Shown here: piece after piece, positions 28,618 to 37,155 of the stretch
Layout: each line of letters opens with the position of its first letter
How positions within the stretch are numbered: position 1 is the stretch's first letter
NCBI GenBank assembly: GCA_016707705.1
Contig: JADJHD010000053.1
Location: forward strand, 1-55,425
DNA: 55,425 nt
Direction of reading: 5' to 3'
Source of the DNA: Bacteroidales bacterium
Lineage (GTDB): Bacteria > Bacteroidota > Bacteroidia > Bacteroidales > UBA4417
The notes under the pieces: model-generated
Database searches by the model: none
What the model saw: only the letters and a program-made list of their open reading frames with translations
What the model was told of the DNA's origin: nothing
Translations under genes and position numbers: made by a program

Positions 28618-29754
28618 ATGAAAAGGATTCCGATTATCCATATAGCATTCCTTGGCTTTTCCTTCCTGCTGAACCTGCTTCCGCTTGCAGTCAGCAGTCA
28701 AAAGGTAGTTAGTATGGCAACCGATAAGGAAGAGTGCAGGATTGATGAGAAATTCACCCGTATGTTCGCCCGCGATTGCTGCGGTGTGACCGGTGCCGAT
28801 GGTGAATATTCGGTGCTGTTGCCCGATGGGAGGACTGTCTGGATATTCGGGGATTCTTTTCTTGGAATCGTCAAGCCGGATGGCTCGCGTGAAAAGCGGA
28901 AACCCTGGTTTGTCAGGAATTCCATGGCGGTTCAGGAAGCTGACACGCTCAGAAGCCTTTATAATGTGATTGACGGATGGGAATCCTCCTTGGTCATTCC
29001 GCCGGGAGCACCCAAGGGGAAGCAGTTCTCCGAAGATTCAATCTGGTACTGGCCGGGAGATGCCTTTATTGAAAACGGCAAGCTGAAAGCTTTCATGACT
29101 GCCTTTTATCAGGCAAAACCCGGTGACTGGGGCTTTCAGTGGGTGAGTGCAAACATAGCAACCTTCTCGCTTCCGGATCTTAAATTCGAAAAAATTGACC
29201 ACTTCGATTATCCGAATGATGCGGAAGTCCATTGGGGACATGCAGTCTGCGATGATGATGAGGATTATACCTACATCTATGGTGCCGGTAACAAGAAGGT
29301 TTATGTTGCGAGGGCTCCAAGAACGGATATCACGGCTCCCTGGGAATTTTTCAACGGCAGCGGTTGGGTTAAGGATTCACGTGAAGCAAGGCCCAGTCTC
29401 GATATCCCCGGATCAGAACAGTTTAGTGTTTTCAAGTACAATGGGAAATACGTACTTCTGGTTCAGGAAGGTGGATTCATGACCACCAATATCTGCACCT
29501 ACATCTCCGATAAACCTTATACCGGATGGAGAAACAGGAAAGTGATCTGTCATACCCGATTGCCGGAGGGTGTTACCTCCACAAAAAACCTCTTCGCATA
29601 CAATACTCTCGCACATCCTCAATTCATCGAAAACGGCGAACTCCTGATTTCAAGTTGCATCAACAGTTTTGTGGTGGAAGAGGTCTTTCAGGATGCAAGA
29701 AAATACAGGCCTGTCATGCAGAGAGTACCCATTCAGCGAATCTTTGAAGAATAA
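28618..29754 (+). CDS. DUF4185/DUF5005-like beta-propeller protein, no T9SS tail
   Basis: A 378-aa exported protein (signal: AFLGFSFLLNLLPLAVSS). It shares the landmarks of the 17.7-kb paralogue in the same order: GEYSVLLPDGRTVWIFGDSF (about 67-86), SIWYWPGDAFIENGKLKAFM, APWEFFNGSGW and NGELLISSCIN. It adds a Cys pair (DCCGVTG) near the start. It lacks a sorting domain, so it should stay periplasmic or be anchored otherwise, while the paralogue goes to the surface. That fits a two-step attack on one substrate (inference). Family knowledge (GH183 in DUF4185) suggests a glycosidase. Confidence 0.75.
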   Translation: MKRIPIIHIAFLGFSFLLNLLPLAVSSQKVVSMATDKEECRIDEKFTRMFARDCCGVTGADGEYSVLLPDGRTVWIFGDSFLGIVKPDGSREKRKPWFVRNSMAVQEADTLRSLYNVIDGWESSLVIPPGAPKGKQFSEDSIWYWPGDAFIENGKLKAFMTAFYQAKPGDWGFQWVSANIATFSLPDLKFEKIDHFDYPNDAEVHWGHAVCDDDEDYTYIYGAGNKKVYVARAPRTDITAPWEFFNGSGWVKDSREARPSLDIPGSEQFSVFKYNGKYVLLVQEGGFMTTNICTYISDKPYTGWRNRKVICHTRLPEGVTSTKNLFAYNTLAHPQFIENGELLISSCINSFVVEEVFQDARKYRPVMQRVPIQRIFEE

Positions 29755-29771
29755 TTCTGACAAAAACCAAC

Positions 29772-30581
29772 ATGAAAAAACTCTTTCTTTTCCTTCTTCT
29801 TATTTCAATCTTCAGCAGTCTTCAAGCAGCTAAACACCAAAAGGTTTTTCGCACGGCAAAACTTGAAAAAGCCGATACCTGCTGGATTTTCACCCCGGCA
29901 AACTATGATGCCAATCCGGGAAAACAATATCCTGTTGTATTTCTTCTTCACGGCTGGAGCGGGAACTATCAACAATGGGATGATATCATGGGCTGCCAAT
30001 CCTATGCCGATAAATACGATTTCATTTTGGTTTGTCCTGATGGATTGTACGATTCATGGTATGTGAATAGTCCGGTTCTATCCAACAGTCAGTTCGAGGA
30101 TTTCTTTATGAAAGAGCTGGAGCCTTACGTAAGCAAGGAATTCAGGACAGATAAAAAGAATTTCTTCATAACCGGATTAAGCATGGGAGGACATGGAGCC
30201 CTTTACCTCTTTTCAAGATATCCTGATTTCTTCTGTTCTGCAGGAAGCCTCAGCGGAGCGGTAGATCTTAATAACTGCTCGACCTCTTACGGAATCAAGG
30301 AGCATTTTGGATTGAAAGAAGATGCCTCCGACAAAGCCATACTCGATAAATATTCGGTTGAATACAGCCTCGAAAGCATTCAGAAATCAGGCAAGGAGTT
30401 CATTTTCAGCTGCGGCACCTCTGATTTCTTCTATGATATCAATAATCAGCTGCGCAAATCCTGCGATAAATTGGGCATCAAAGCCACTTATATCAGCAGT
30501 CCTGGAGGACATGACTACACCTACTGGAAAGCCAATATCAACGCGCAGTTGCTATTCTTTTCCGAAAGGCTTTCGAAGTAA
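29772..30581 (+). CDS. Secreted alpha/beta-hydrolase esterase
   Basis: A 269-aa enzyme with signal peptide (KKLFLFLLLISIFSSLQA). Oxyanion-hole region is VVFLLHGWSGN (about 56-65), nucleophile elbow is TGLSMGGHG with Ser137, and the catalytic His is in SSPGGHDYTYW near the end. This is the esterase D/feruloyl-acetyl esterase type often found in PULs, where it strips acyl groups from glycans. It starts 17 nt after the propeller gene stop. The acyl group removed is unknown. Confidence 0.87.
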   Translation: MKKLFLFLLLISIFSSLQAAKHQKVFRTAKLEKADTCWIFTPANYDANPGKQYPVVFLLHGWSGNYQQWDDIMGCQSYADKYDFILVCPDGLYDSWYVNSPVLSNSQFEDFFMKELEPYVSKEFRTDKKNFFITGLSMGGHGALYLFSRYPDFFCSAGSLSGAVDLNNCSTSYGIKEHFGLKEDASDKAILDKYSVEYSLESIQKSGKEFIFSCGTSDFFYDINNQLRKSCDKLGIKATYISSPGGHDYTYWKANINAQLLFFSERLSK

Positions 30582-30640
30582 AGCTTAACACGAGAGTATC
30601 GCTTTAACCCGGGGTTCAATTCCCCTCAATTCTTCATGAC

Positions 30641-33268
30641 ATGAGAAAGATCATCACCATATCCCTTCTGTTTCTCCTGACCATTGCCGCGAATGCACAG
30701 CAAAAAATCAGGGAAGTTCTGATTATGCAGCACAGCCATCTGGATGTCGGTTTTACGCATCTCCAGCCGGTTGCAATGAATCTGCAGGTAGACTATATCA
30801 ATCAGGCATTGGATATGCTTGACCGAACCGCTGATTTCCCGGAGGATTCAAGGCCAAAATGGACCTGTGAGGTAACAGAACCCGTGATGAAGTGGCTGGA
30901 ATATGCTGATGATCAAAACCTGATGCGTTTCAGGAGATACCTTGAAACAGGAAGGGTCTGTATCTCTGCGCTGGAGTACAATACAACACCATTGGCCAGT
31001 TCAGAAGGGCTGGCAAGGCAACTATATGAGGCTTCATATATTGCAAATAGGTTTGGAGTGAAGATTAATACAGCCAATCTTCATGATGCCACAGGATTGC
31101 CCTGGTCGATTGTGGATTTATTCAAGGATGCAGGTGTGGAAATGCTTACCATGGCTATCAATCTGCACCTTTCGGGAACTCCTAAGCCGCGTCCTGCGGT
31201 TTATCGCTGGCAAAGTCCGGGTGGCAGGGAACTGCTGGTCATGAATGGTGAGCATTATTCCATGTTCGATCAGTGGACCAACAACAATACCATGAATCTG
31301 GATACCATTCAGGATGGACTGAACAAGTATCTTTCCTATGTTGCCACCCTGAACTATCCCTACGATTGGGTCTACCTGAGTGCCACCTGTGCGCCTTATG
31401 CCTATGACAATTCCCCTCCCAACTTCGATCTTCCGGGACTGGTCAGGAAATGGAATGAATCAGGACGGCAGCCAAGGTTGAGATTTGTAACGCCACAGGA
31501 TATTCTGGCAAAGGTGAAAGAGATACCATATGCATCAATCCCTGTAATGAAGGGCGACTGGACAGATTTCTGGAATTTTGGCTGCGCCAGTTCTGCAGCA
31601 GAAACCAAATTATCGCTGAATACCGCTTCCAATATGGCCGCCATTGATTTGCTGGCTGCCTTTGGTGAATCCAATAAGCAATTGGTAGATGCCAGAAAGA
31701 AAATCTGGGACGATATAAACTTCTATGATGAGCATACCTGGGGAGCCTATAATCCGCTTGAGATACACCATCCATTCCCAACAGCACAATGGAATATGAA
31801 AGCCTTCCCGACTTATGAGGGAATGGCATTATCGAAGTTTGCTCTTACCCGCTACCTTCAGCAACTGGCAGGAAACTACAAAACCTGGGACCATCAGGAT
31901 GGAATTATGCTGTTTAATCCAACAGGAGCAACAATTAAAAGTTATCCGAGGATTCCCGGCGACTGGACCTGGGCAGGAAAACGCATTGAAACCTGGCTAA
32001 TGGGAGGTGAAAGCTTTGAAAGGGCGCCTGCTGATGGCAAGTTCTATGGTCCTTACGAGGTTAAACCTTACAGCTGGATGAAGATTCCGTTCAGTCAGAT
32101 GAAAGAAGCCGTGGCAGCTGTCCCGATAAAAAGCGGGGATAATTTCATTGAGACAAAATTCTATATACTTGAATTTGATCCAAAAAGCGGGAAGATAACC
32201 TCAGTTTACGATAAAACTGCTAAGAAGGAAATTCTTGATCAGAGCAGTCCTTATGGATTCTTCAGCTTTGTGCATGAAAAACCGGATCCTGCCTTTGAGC
32301 CATTGCGCAAGGCTTTCCATGTGCGCAGCGTCGAAAATGAAAGGATCGGAATGACCGGATGGCAGCCCAACTGGAAAGCCGTTTATAGCGGAATTTCTGA
32401 GGCAAACTGCAAGGTAGAAACTACTGCACTCACAGCAACATTGGTAATCCGTTCATCGGGTGAAGGCGTAAGTGAACTCGTTCAGAAGATTACCCTGCAT
32501 GCCGATTCCCCCATCATTGACCTGAATGCAGAGTTTGTGAAGTCGGAAAATGTGATGCCCGAATCAATCTATTTCACCTTCCCGCTTAACATTGAGAAAG
32601 GCTGGAAAGGTTATTTCGATACAGGCGACATTCCTGTTGAGCTGGATGCAGAGCAGCTTGCCGGTTCATCACATGGATGGGAAACAGTCTCCTCCTTTGC
32701 TGGAATTTATGGCAAGGAAGCCGGAGCCACTTTATTTTGTCCGGATGCACCCATGGTCATGTTTGGCGATTTCAACTTTGGCAGGAAAAGAGAGACTATT
32801 GAAAGAAATGCCAATCCCCTTCTGCTTGGATGGGCAACCAACAACTACTGGGAAACCAATTTCAGGGGAGCGCAACCCGGACTTATCCGTGTCCGCTATG
32901 CTTTTATGCCGGGAAAATACGATGCTTCAGCAATTTCTCTGACCGGACAGGAAGTCCTGAATCCACTGGTTGTTCATCCCGTTTCTGATTGTGTGAAGCA
33001 GGAAAGCGGACAATTGGTAAAGATCTCCGGCAAGGATATGCGAATACTTTATGTTAAGGAAGCCGAAGACCTTCAGGGAAAGATAATCCGGGTGGTTAAC
33101 CTTGGCAGTTCCCCCGCTGAAGCCGAACTAGCGCTCCCCGGAACCACTTTCACCTCCGCATGGCTGTGTGGCACTACCGAAGCACCCAAAGAGGTCCTTG
33201 AGGTCAGGAATTCGATTATAAAGGTTAAGCTGCAACCCAGACAAATTACGAGTTTGAGGGTGAAGTAG
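30641..33268 (+). CDS. GH38 alpha-mannosidase, secreted
   Basis: An 875-aa retaining, metal-dependent alpha-mannosidase. A signal peptide (KIITISLLFLLTIAANA-QQ) precedes the GH38 catalytic domain. Zinc ligands are expected in MQHSHLDVGFTH (residues 29-40) and NLHDATGLPW (about 146-155), the latter at the usual nucleophile position. A three-helix middle domain and C-terminal beta-sandwiches follow (ILEFDPKSGKITSVYDKTAKKEI; ITLHADSPIIDLNAEF). No T9SS tail, so probably periplasmic. It is the only clearly assigned glycosidase of the locus and points to an alpha-mannoside substrate. Confidence 0.87.
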   Translation: MRKIITISLLFLLTIAANAQQKIREVLIMQHSHLDVGFTHLQPVAMNLQVDYINQALDMLDRTADFPEDSRPKWTCEVTEPVMKWLEYADDQNLMRFRRYLETGRVCISALEYNTTPLASSEGLARQLYEASYIANRFGVKINTANLHDATGLPWSIVDLFKDAGVEMLTMAINLHLSGTPKPRPAVYRWQSPGGRELLVMNGEHYSMFDQWTNNNTMNLDTIQDGLNKYLSYVATLNYPYDWVYLSATCAPYAYDNSPPNFDLPGLVRKWNESGRQPRLRFVTPQDILAKVKEIPYASIPVMKGDWTDFWNFGCASSAAETKLSLNTASNMAAIDLLAAFGESNKQLVDARKKIWDDINFYDEHTWGAYNPLEIHHPFPTAQWNMKAFPTYEGMALSKFALTRYLQQLAGNYKTWDHQDGIMLFNPTGATIKSYPRIPGDWTWAGKRIETWLMGGESFERAPADGKFYGPYEVKPYSWMKIPFSQMKEAVAAVPIKSGDNFIETKFYILEFDPKSGKITSVYDKTAKKEILDQSSPYGFFSFVHEKPDPAFEPLRKAFHVRSVENERIGMTGWQPNWKAVYSGISEANCKVETTALTATLVIRSSGEGVSELVQKITLHADSPIIDLNAEFVKSENVMPESIYFTFPLNIEKGWKGYFDTGDIPVELDAEQLAGSSHGWETVSSFAGIYGKEAGATLFCPDAPMVMFGDFNFGRKRETIERNANPLLLGWATNNYWETNFRGAQPGLIRVRYAFMPGKYDASAISLTGQEVLNPLVVHPVSDCVKQESGQLVKISGKDMRILYVKEAEDLQGKIIRVVNLGSSPAEAELALPGTTFTSAWLCGTTEAPKEVLEVRNSIIKVKLQPRQITSLRVK

Positions 33269-33359
33269 CCTTATCTCAATCTTCCTGAGAAAACTCAATT
33301 GCAATTCCCCTGAGCCGCTGCATATCTCATGCATCGCAAAGTCGATTAGTATTATTTAG

Positions 33360-33560
33360 AGTGAAATAAGCTCTCTGTGGTCCTCTGTGCATCCTCTGTG
33401 TAGCTCTGTGTAACCAAATTACAACTATGCTATTAACTTTAACGAACTGTTCTGTATATACCTCTGTGGTCCTCTGTGCCTCCTCTGTGTAGCTCAGTGT
33501 AACCTTTTTTTTTATTTCACAGAGACCCACAGAGAAATCACAGAGTTTCACAGAGAAATT
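33360..33560. repeat. CTCTGTG/CACAGAG intergenic repeat
   Basis: Two near-identical copies of a phrase built from CTCTGTGGTCCTCTGTGC and CCTCTGTGTAGCTC start near 33372 and 33462. The complementary text CACAGAGA follows in four copies at about 33519-33559. The whole can fold back on itself. It separates the PUL from the housekeeping genes. A weaker relative occurs at about 1558-1580. The region has no coding potential. Confidence 0.7.
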
Positions 33561-33917
33561 GTTAACTCAGGTAATCGTTATTCATACAATCTCTAATTTT
33601 GAATAAGTGTAATATAGCACCACCGAAAGATTAGCAAGGCAGGCTTGAAACCAGCAAATCGAAACCGCAGAAAACAATATTTCGCCTATCTTCCAAGTTT
33701 GTAAAGAAATTGAATCAAAACCCTGTCACAATTGACCATTCCGGCGATTAACAGATATAATTGTGAGTCAAATAAGCAGTCATGAATTCCATGCTAACAA
33801 CAACCTCTTTCCCGGGGCAAGTCACTGGCTTCATGATCCAGTCACGCCTTCGACGCGACAGGATTGTTCGACTTACAAATTTTATATCATTTCATTCATA
33901 AATTTTGAGTCTCACAA
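33561..33917. other. Leader region of the nucleoside kinase gene
   Basis: About 360 nt without a credible frame. A GC-richer patch (CAGTCACGCCTTCGACGCGAC, near 33840) could fold locally but shows no known RNA family. No exact TAnnTTTG box was found. Confidence 0.35.
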
Positions 33918-35585
33918 ATGACCCAGACCGTCCAGATCAAATGCCTCAATACAGCTTCAGTTAAGCCAGTACCTAGAGGAACCTCCCTTCAGCAGATTAT
34001 TGAAGAATTCGGGGTTGAGATGAAAAACCAAATCCTTGGAGCTTTGGTGAATAATGTATTGGAAGAATTGAGCTATGAAGTCTTCCATCCCAAGACCATT
34101 CTTTTCATTGACATCACCCATCCCGAAGGAAAAAGGCTATACTTCAGAAGCCTCTCCTTTCTGCTTTATAAGGCCATCAACGAGCTTTTTCCGGGTTCGC
34201 ACCTGCGTGTAGAACATTCCGTTTCAAGAGGTGTGTATTGTGAGGTGGATCACCCCAGTGCACCTTTTAACAAGCAGGATTCTGACAAGATCAAGCACAG
34301 GATGCGCAAAATTGTGGAAGATGATCTCCCGTTTATACTGGTTGAGGAAGAAACCGAAGAGGTTATCCGGAAATTTGATGCACAGGGATTGTCGGACAAG
34401 AAAAGCCTGCTGGTGCAGCATGGACAAACCTATGCAAGCTACTATAAGCTCAACGGACATATAGATTTCTTCTATGGTCCGCTGGTGCCATCAACCGGCT
34501 ACCTGAAGGTATTTGACCTGAATCCATACTACGAGGGCCTGCTGATGCAATTGCCCAAAAAGGACAATGTATCTGAAGTTGAGGGAATGATAGTGCAGGA
34601 TAAGCTTTTCGAAATTTTCCATGAATTCACCACCTGGAACCGAATTCTTGAAGTGCCGAATGTTGGCGACCTGAATCATTCCTGCTCCAACGGGAAATCA
34701 GAAACTCTGATAAAAGTCTCTGAAGCACTGCACGAGAAGAAAATCGGGCAGATTGCCGATATGATCAACTCAAGGAATCACAAGATAAAGATCGTTTTGA
34801 TCAGCGGTCCCTCCTCCAGCGGCAAAACCACCTTTGGAAAGCGACTGGCTGTGCAACTGATGGTGAACGGATTGAAGCCGTTAAATCTTTCGCTCGACAA
34901 TTACTTTGTTGACAGGGAAAAGACCCCAAAGGATGAAAACGGAGAATACGATTTCGAAGCCCTGGATGCACTGGATCTGGATTTGTTCAATCAAAACCTT
35001 TTGGATCTGCTGGATGGCAAGATGGTTGAAATTCCCAGGTTTTCCTTTGAGAAGGGCACCCGTTCCTATGAAGGGACAGAAATGAAAATGAATTCTGACA
35101 ATATTCTCATTATCGAAGGTATACATGGCCTGAATCCAAGGCTGACTGAATCCATTCCACCGGATATTAAGTTTAAGGTATATGTTTCGGCGCTTACCTC
35201 CCTGAACATGGATGACCACAACAGGGTCAGTACTACCGATAACCGATTGATCCGCAGAATTGTAAGGGATTATCGTTACCGCAATTATTCAGCCCGTGAA
35301 ACCATTTCACGCTGGCCTTCAGTAAGCAGAGGGGAGGAAATCCATATTTTCCCCTATCAGGAAGAAGCTGATATCATGTTCAACTCAGCCCTAAACTATG
35401 AACTGGCAGTGCTAAAAACCCTTGCAGAACCCATCCTTCGTGAGGTGCAGCCTAATCTTCCCGAATATGCAGAGGCCCGCCGACTGCTGAATTTTTTCAG
35501 CTACTTCAAGCCCATGAAAGCCCGTGAAATTCCCCCTACCTCAATTTTGAGAGAATTTTTAGGGGGGAGTAGCTTTAATTATTAG
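33918..35585 (+). CDS. Nucleoside (uridine) kinase with N-terminal TGS/ThrRS-like domains, 555 aa
   Basis: A cytoplasmic kinase that probably phosphorylates uridine or cytidine. The C-terminal half is a PRK/uridine kinase with Walker A GPSSSGKTTFGKR (about 296-308), LSLDNYFVDREKTP and EGIHGLNP. The N-terminal 260 residues resemble TGS and second additional (SAD) domains of threonyl-tRNA synthetase (PRGTSLQQIIEEFG; HSVSRGVYCEVDHP). This fusion is typical of Bacteroidota and Firmicutes genomes, and the purpose of the synthetase-like part is unknown. It is monocistronic, with the SRPBCC gene convergent. Confidence 0.88.
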   Translation: MTQTVQIKCLNTASVKPVPRGTSLQQIIEEFGVEMKNQILGALVNNVLEELSYEVFHPKTILFIDITHPEGKRLYFRSLSFLLYKAINELFPGSHLRVEHSVSRGVYCEVDHPSAPFNKQDSDKIKHRMRKIVEDDLPFILVEEETEEVIRKFDAQGLSDKKSLLVQHGQTYASYYKLNGHIDFFYGPLVPSTGYLKVFDLNPYYEGLLMQLPKKDNVSEVEGMIVQDKLFEIFHEFTTWNRILEVPNVGDLNHSCSNGKSETLIKVSEALHEKKIGQIADMINSRNHKIKIVLISGPSSSGKTTFGKRLAVQLMVNGLKPLNLSLDNYFVDREKTPKDENGEYDFEALDALDLDLFNQNLLDLLDGKMVEIPRFSFEKGTRSYEGTEMKMNSDNILIIEGIHGLNPRLTESIPPDIKFKVYVSALTSLNMDDHNRVSTTDNRLIRRIVRDYRYRNYSARETISRWPSVSRGEEIHIFPYQEEADIMFNSALNYELAVLKTLAEPILREVQPNLPEYAEARRLLNFFSYFKPMKAREIPPTSILREFLGGSSFNY

Positions 35586-35681
35586 GATCGGAATTGTAAC
35601 TCTATCTATTTATCATTGCATTTCCCGACAATGATAAACTGAACCGCCAGACAGCTGTTGGATTGGAGAATAATGCTCAGC

Positions 35682-36209
35682 CTAAGCCTCCAGCACCTTT
35701 TTCAACTCCACCAAACTAGTGATCATATCCTTACCAAGCATTTTCTTCAGGATTGGGCTCATCAGGCTCATGGGGAATTTACTCGGACTGTAGAAGCCCC
35801 AGGTTACGCGGGTTTGGTTAGTATCAATGGATTCGGTGATGAAGGCTGATTTTGCAACATTTTTCATCGGACGGAAAAAGCGGAGTTCGTATTCGATGCG
35901 CTTGCCATCCTCAATCAACTTTATTTCCTGCTCGCCAGCGCCAACATTCTTGTTTGTTGCACTATCCCATTTATAGATAAAGCCAACAGTTCCGTCGGTA
36001 CCTTTTAATTCCTTCTTCCTGTCGGGATCGGTGCGGTTCCAGACACTGAAATTGTCCTGATTCGTTGTGATTTTCAGGTAGGCAAATACCTGTGCAAGTG
36101 GTTTGTTGATGTTGATGGAATGTTCGATAACCATCTGCTTGCCCATGGCGAAGTTCAGAATGATAATCAAAACGACAAGGGCGGCAATAATAATCAGGGC
36201 TGTACTCAT
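35682..36209 (-). CDS. SRPBCC (START-like) family protein with N-terminal membrane anchor
   Basis: A 175-aa protein. Residues 2-22 form one hydrophobic helix (TALIIIAALVVLIIILNFAM). The rest has the SRPBCC lipid/ligand-binding fold: IEHSININKPLAQVFAYL at the start, GTVGFIYKWDSATN, GKRIEYELRFFRPM and a long C-terminal helix (MSPILKKMLGKDMITSLVELKKVL). Ligand and role are unknown. It is convergent with the nucleoside kinase and has its own -7 box. Confidence 0.8.
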   Translation of the reverse strand: MSTALIIIAALVVLIIILNFAMGKQMVIEHSININKPLAQVFAYLKITTNQDNFSVWNRTDPDRKKELKGTDGTVGFIYKWDSATNKNVGAGEQEIKLIEDGKRIEYELRFFRPMKNVAKSAFITESIDTNQTRVTWGFYSPSKFPMSLMSPILKKMLGKDMITSLVELKKVLEA

Positions 36210-36240
36210 GACGGTTCTTCTTAGGGAATTGATTAGAATT

Positions 36241-36248
36241 CAAAGATA
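36241..36248 (-). promoter_or_regulatory. -7 box (TATCTTTG) for the SRPBCC gene
   Basis: Minus-strand TATCTTTG matches TAnnTTTG, 31 nt before the ATG at 36209. No clear TTTG at -33. Confidence 0.4.
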
Positions 36249-36314
36249 TGACTCTGTTTTAAACGCTCGTCCTTTAGATTTGTTCGTTTGTTTTAAATTT
36301 CCAATTCTTTCGAA

Positions 36315-36408
36315 AGTTCGGGGTTCGAGGTTTGACGTTCTTAGTGCCGTATATATTATAAATAGTGCGCTTTGCAAATATTAGAACACGGATCCGCCAG
36401 CTGGCGGA
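36315..36408. repeat. GTTCGGGG text and perfect 16-bp palindrome
   Basis: GTTCGGGGTTCGAGG (from 36315) resembles the repeats at 1.3 and 45.2 kb. TCCGCCAGCTGGCGGA (36393-36408) is a perfect palindrome and the best copy of the dispersed element. It lies between divergent promoters of the SRPBCC and HAD genes. Confidence 0.6.
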
Positions 36409-36473
36409 CAGATATAACTGATTTGCACAGATAAGGGGAAGATTGGTTAATTTCGGGGCGAAAACTACAGAAC

Positions 36474-37139
36474 ATGGCAAAGCCTTCAGATATAAAAAAC
36501 ATCATCTTCGATTTGGGAGGAGTACTTCTCAATATTGACCCTTCGATTACCGGAAAAGAACTCAAGGAAATGGGCGTCCAGAATTTGCCTCAGGTACTGG
36601 AAAAACTTGCTTCCTCAAGGATTTATGAACGCCTGGATACAGGAGCTCTAAGCGATCCGGGATTCAGGGATGAGGTGCGAAAAGCCTGTGATATGAACTT
36701 GAGTGATGAACAGGTGGATGAAGCCTGGAATGCGCTGCTGCTGGATTTTCCTGCTCCAAGGGTACAAATGCTGAAGGAACTGAATGAGAATTACAGGATA
36801 TTCCTTCTTTCAAATACTAACTCCATTCACTTTATCTCCTATACCAAAACATTCAGGGAGGTTCATGGATTTGAAATGAAATCCCTCTTCGAGCAGCTCT
36901 TCCTTTCCTTTGAGATGGGAGTTCATAAGCCGGATGCTGAAATTTACAATATGGCCCTGCAGAAAGGCGGACTTAAGGCTTCTGAAACACTATTCATCGA
37001 TGATTCACTTGCCAATGCCGAGGCAGCTGTTGCCTGCAGACTAGCAGCCCTTCACCTGAAAGCAGGAATGGAAATTACCGATCAGGTTAAAAACGGAAAA
37101 CTCCGCGATGATGCGGAGTTCCTGGTAATCTTGAAATGA
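36474..37139 (+). CDS. HAD-superfamily phosphatase (IA type)
   Basis: A 221-aa hydrolase. Motif I is IIFDLGGVLLNID, with nucleophile Asp13 but Gly where most phosphatases have the second Asp (DxG, a known HAD variant). Motif II is LLSNTN, the motif III lysine is in GVHKPDAEIY, and motif IV is FIDDSLANAEAA. The alpha-helical cap lies between about 20 and 90. The family includes sugar phosphatases and YihX-like enzymes. The substrate is unknown. Convergent with the sigma-54 activator gene. Confidence 0.82.
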   Translation: MAKPSDIKNIIFDLGGVLLNIDPSITGKELKEMGVQNLPQVLEKLASSRIYERLDTGALSDPGFRDEVRKACDMNLSDEQVDEAWNALLLDFPAPRVQMLKELNENYRIFLLSNTNSIHFISYTKTFREVHGFEMKSLFEQLFLSFEMGVHKPDAEIYNMALQKGGLKASETLFIDDSLANAEAAVACRLAALHLKAGMEITDQVKNGKLRDDAEFLVILK

Positions 37140-37155
37140 ACATTCTTTAACGCAC

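Noticed and set aside
30604..30625. tRNA T-arm-like GGGGTTCAATTCCCC upstream of the GH38 gene
   Set aside because: Only a 4-bp stem, and no acceptor, D or anticodon arm can be built around it.
33360..33560. Possible CRISPR array
   Set aside because: Units are degenerate, unspaced and complementary to each other; no constant repeat with unique spacers and no cas genes.
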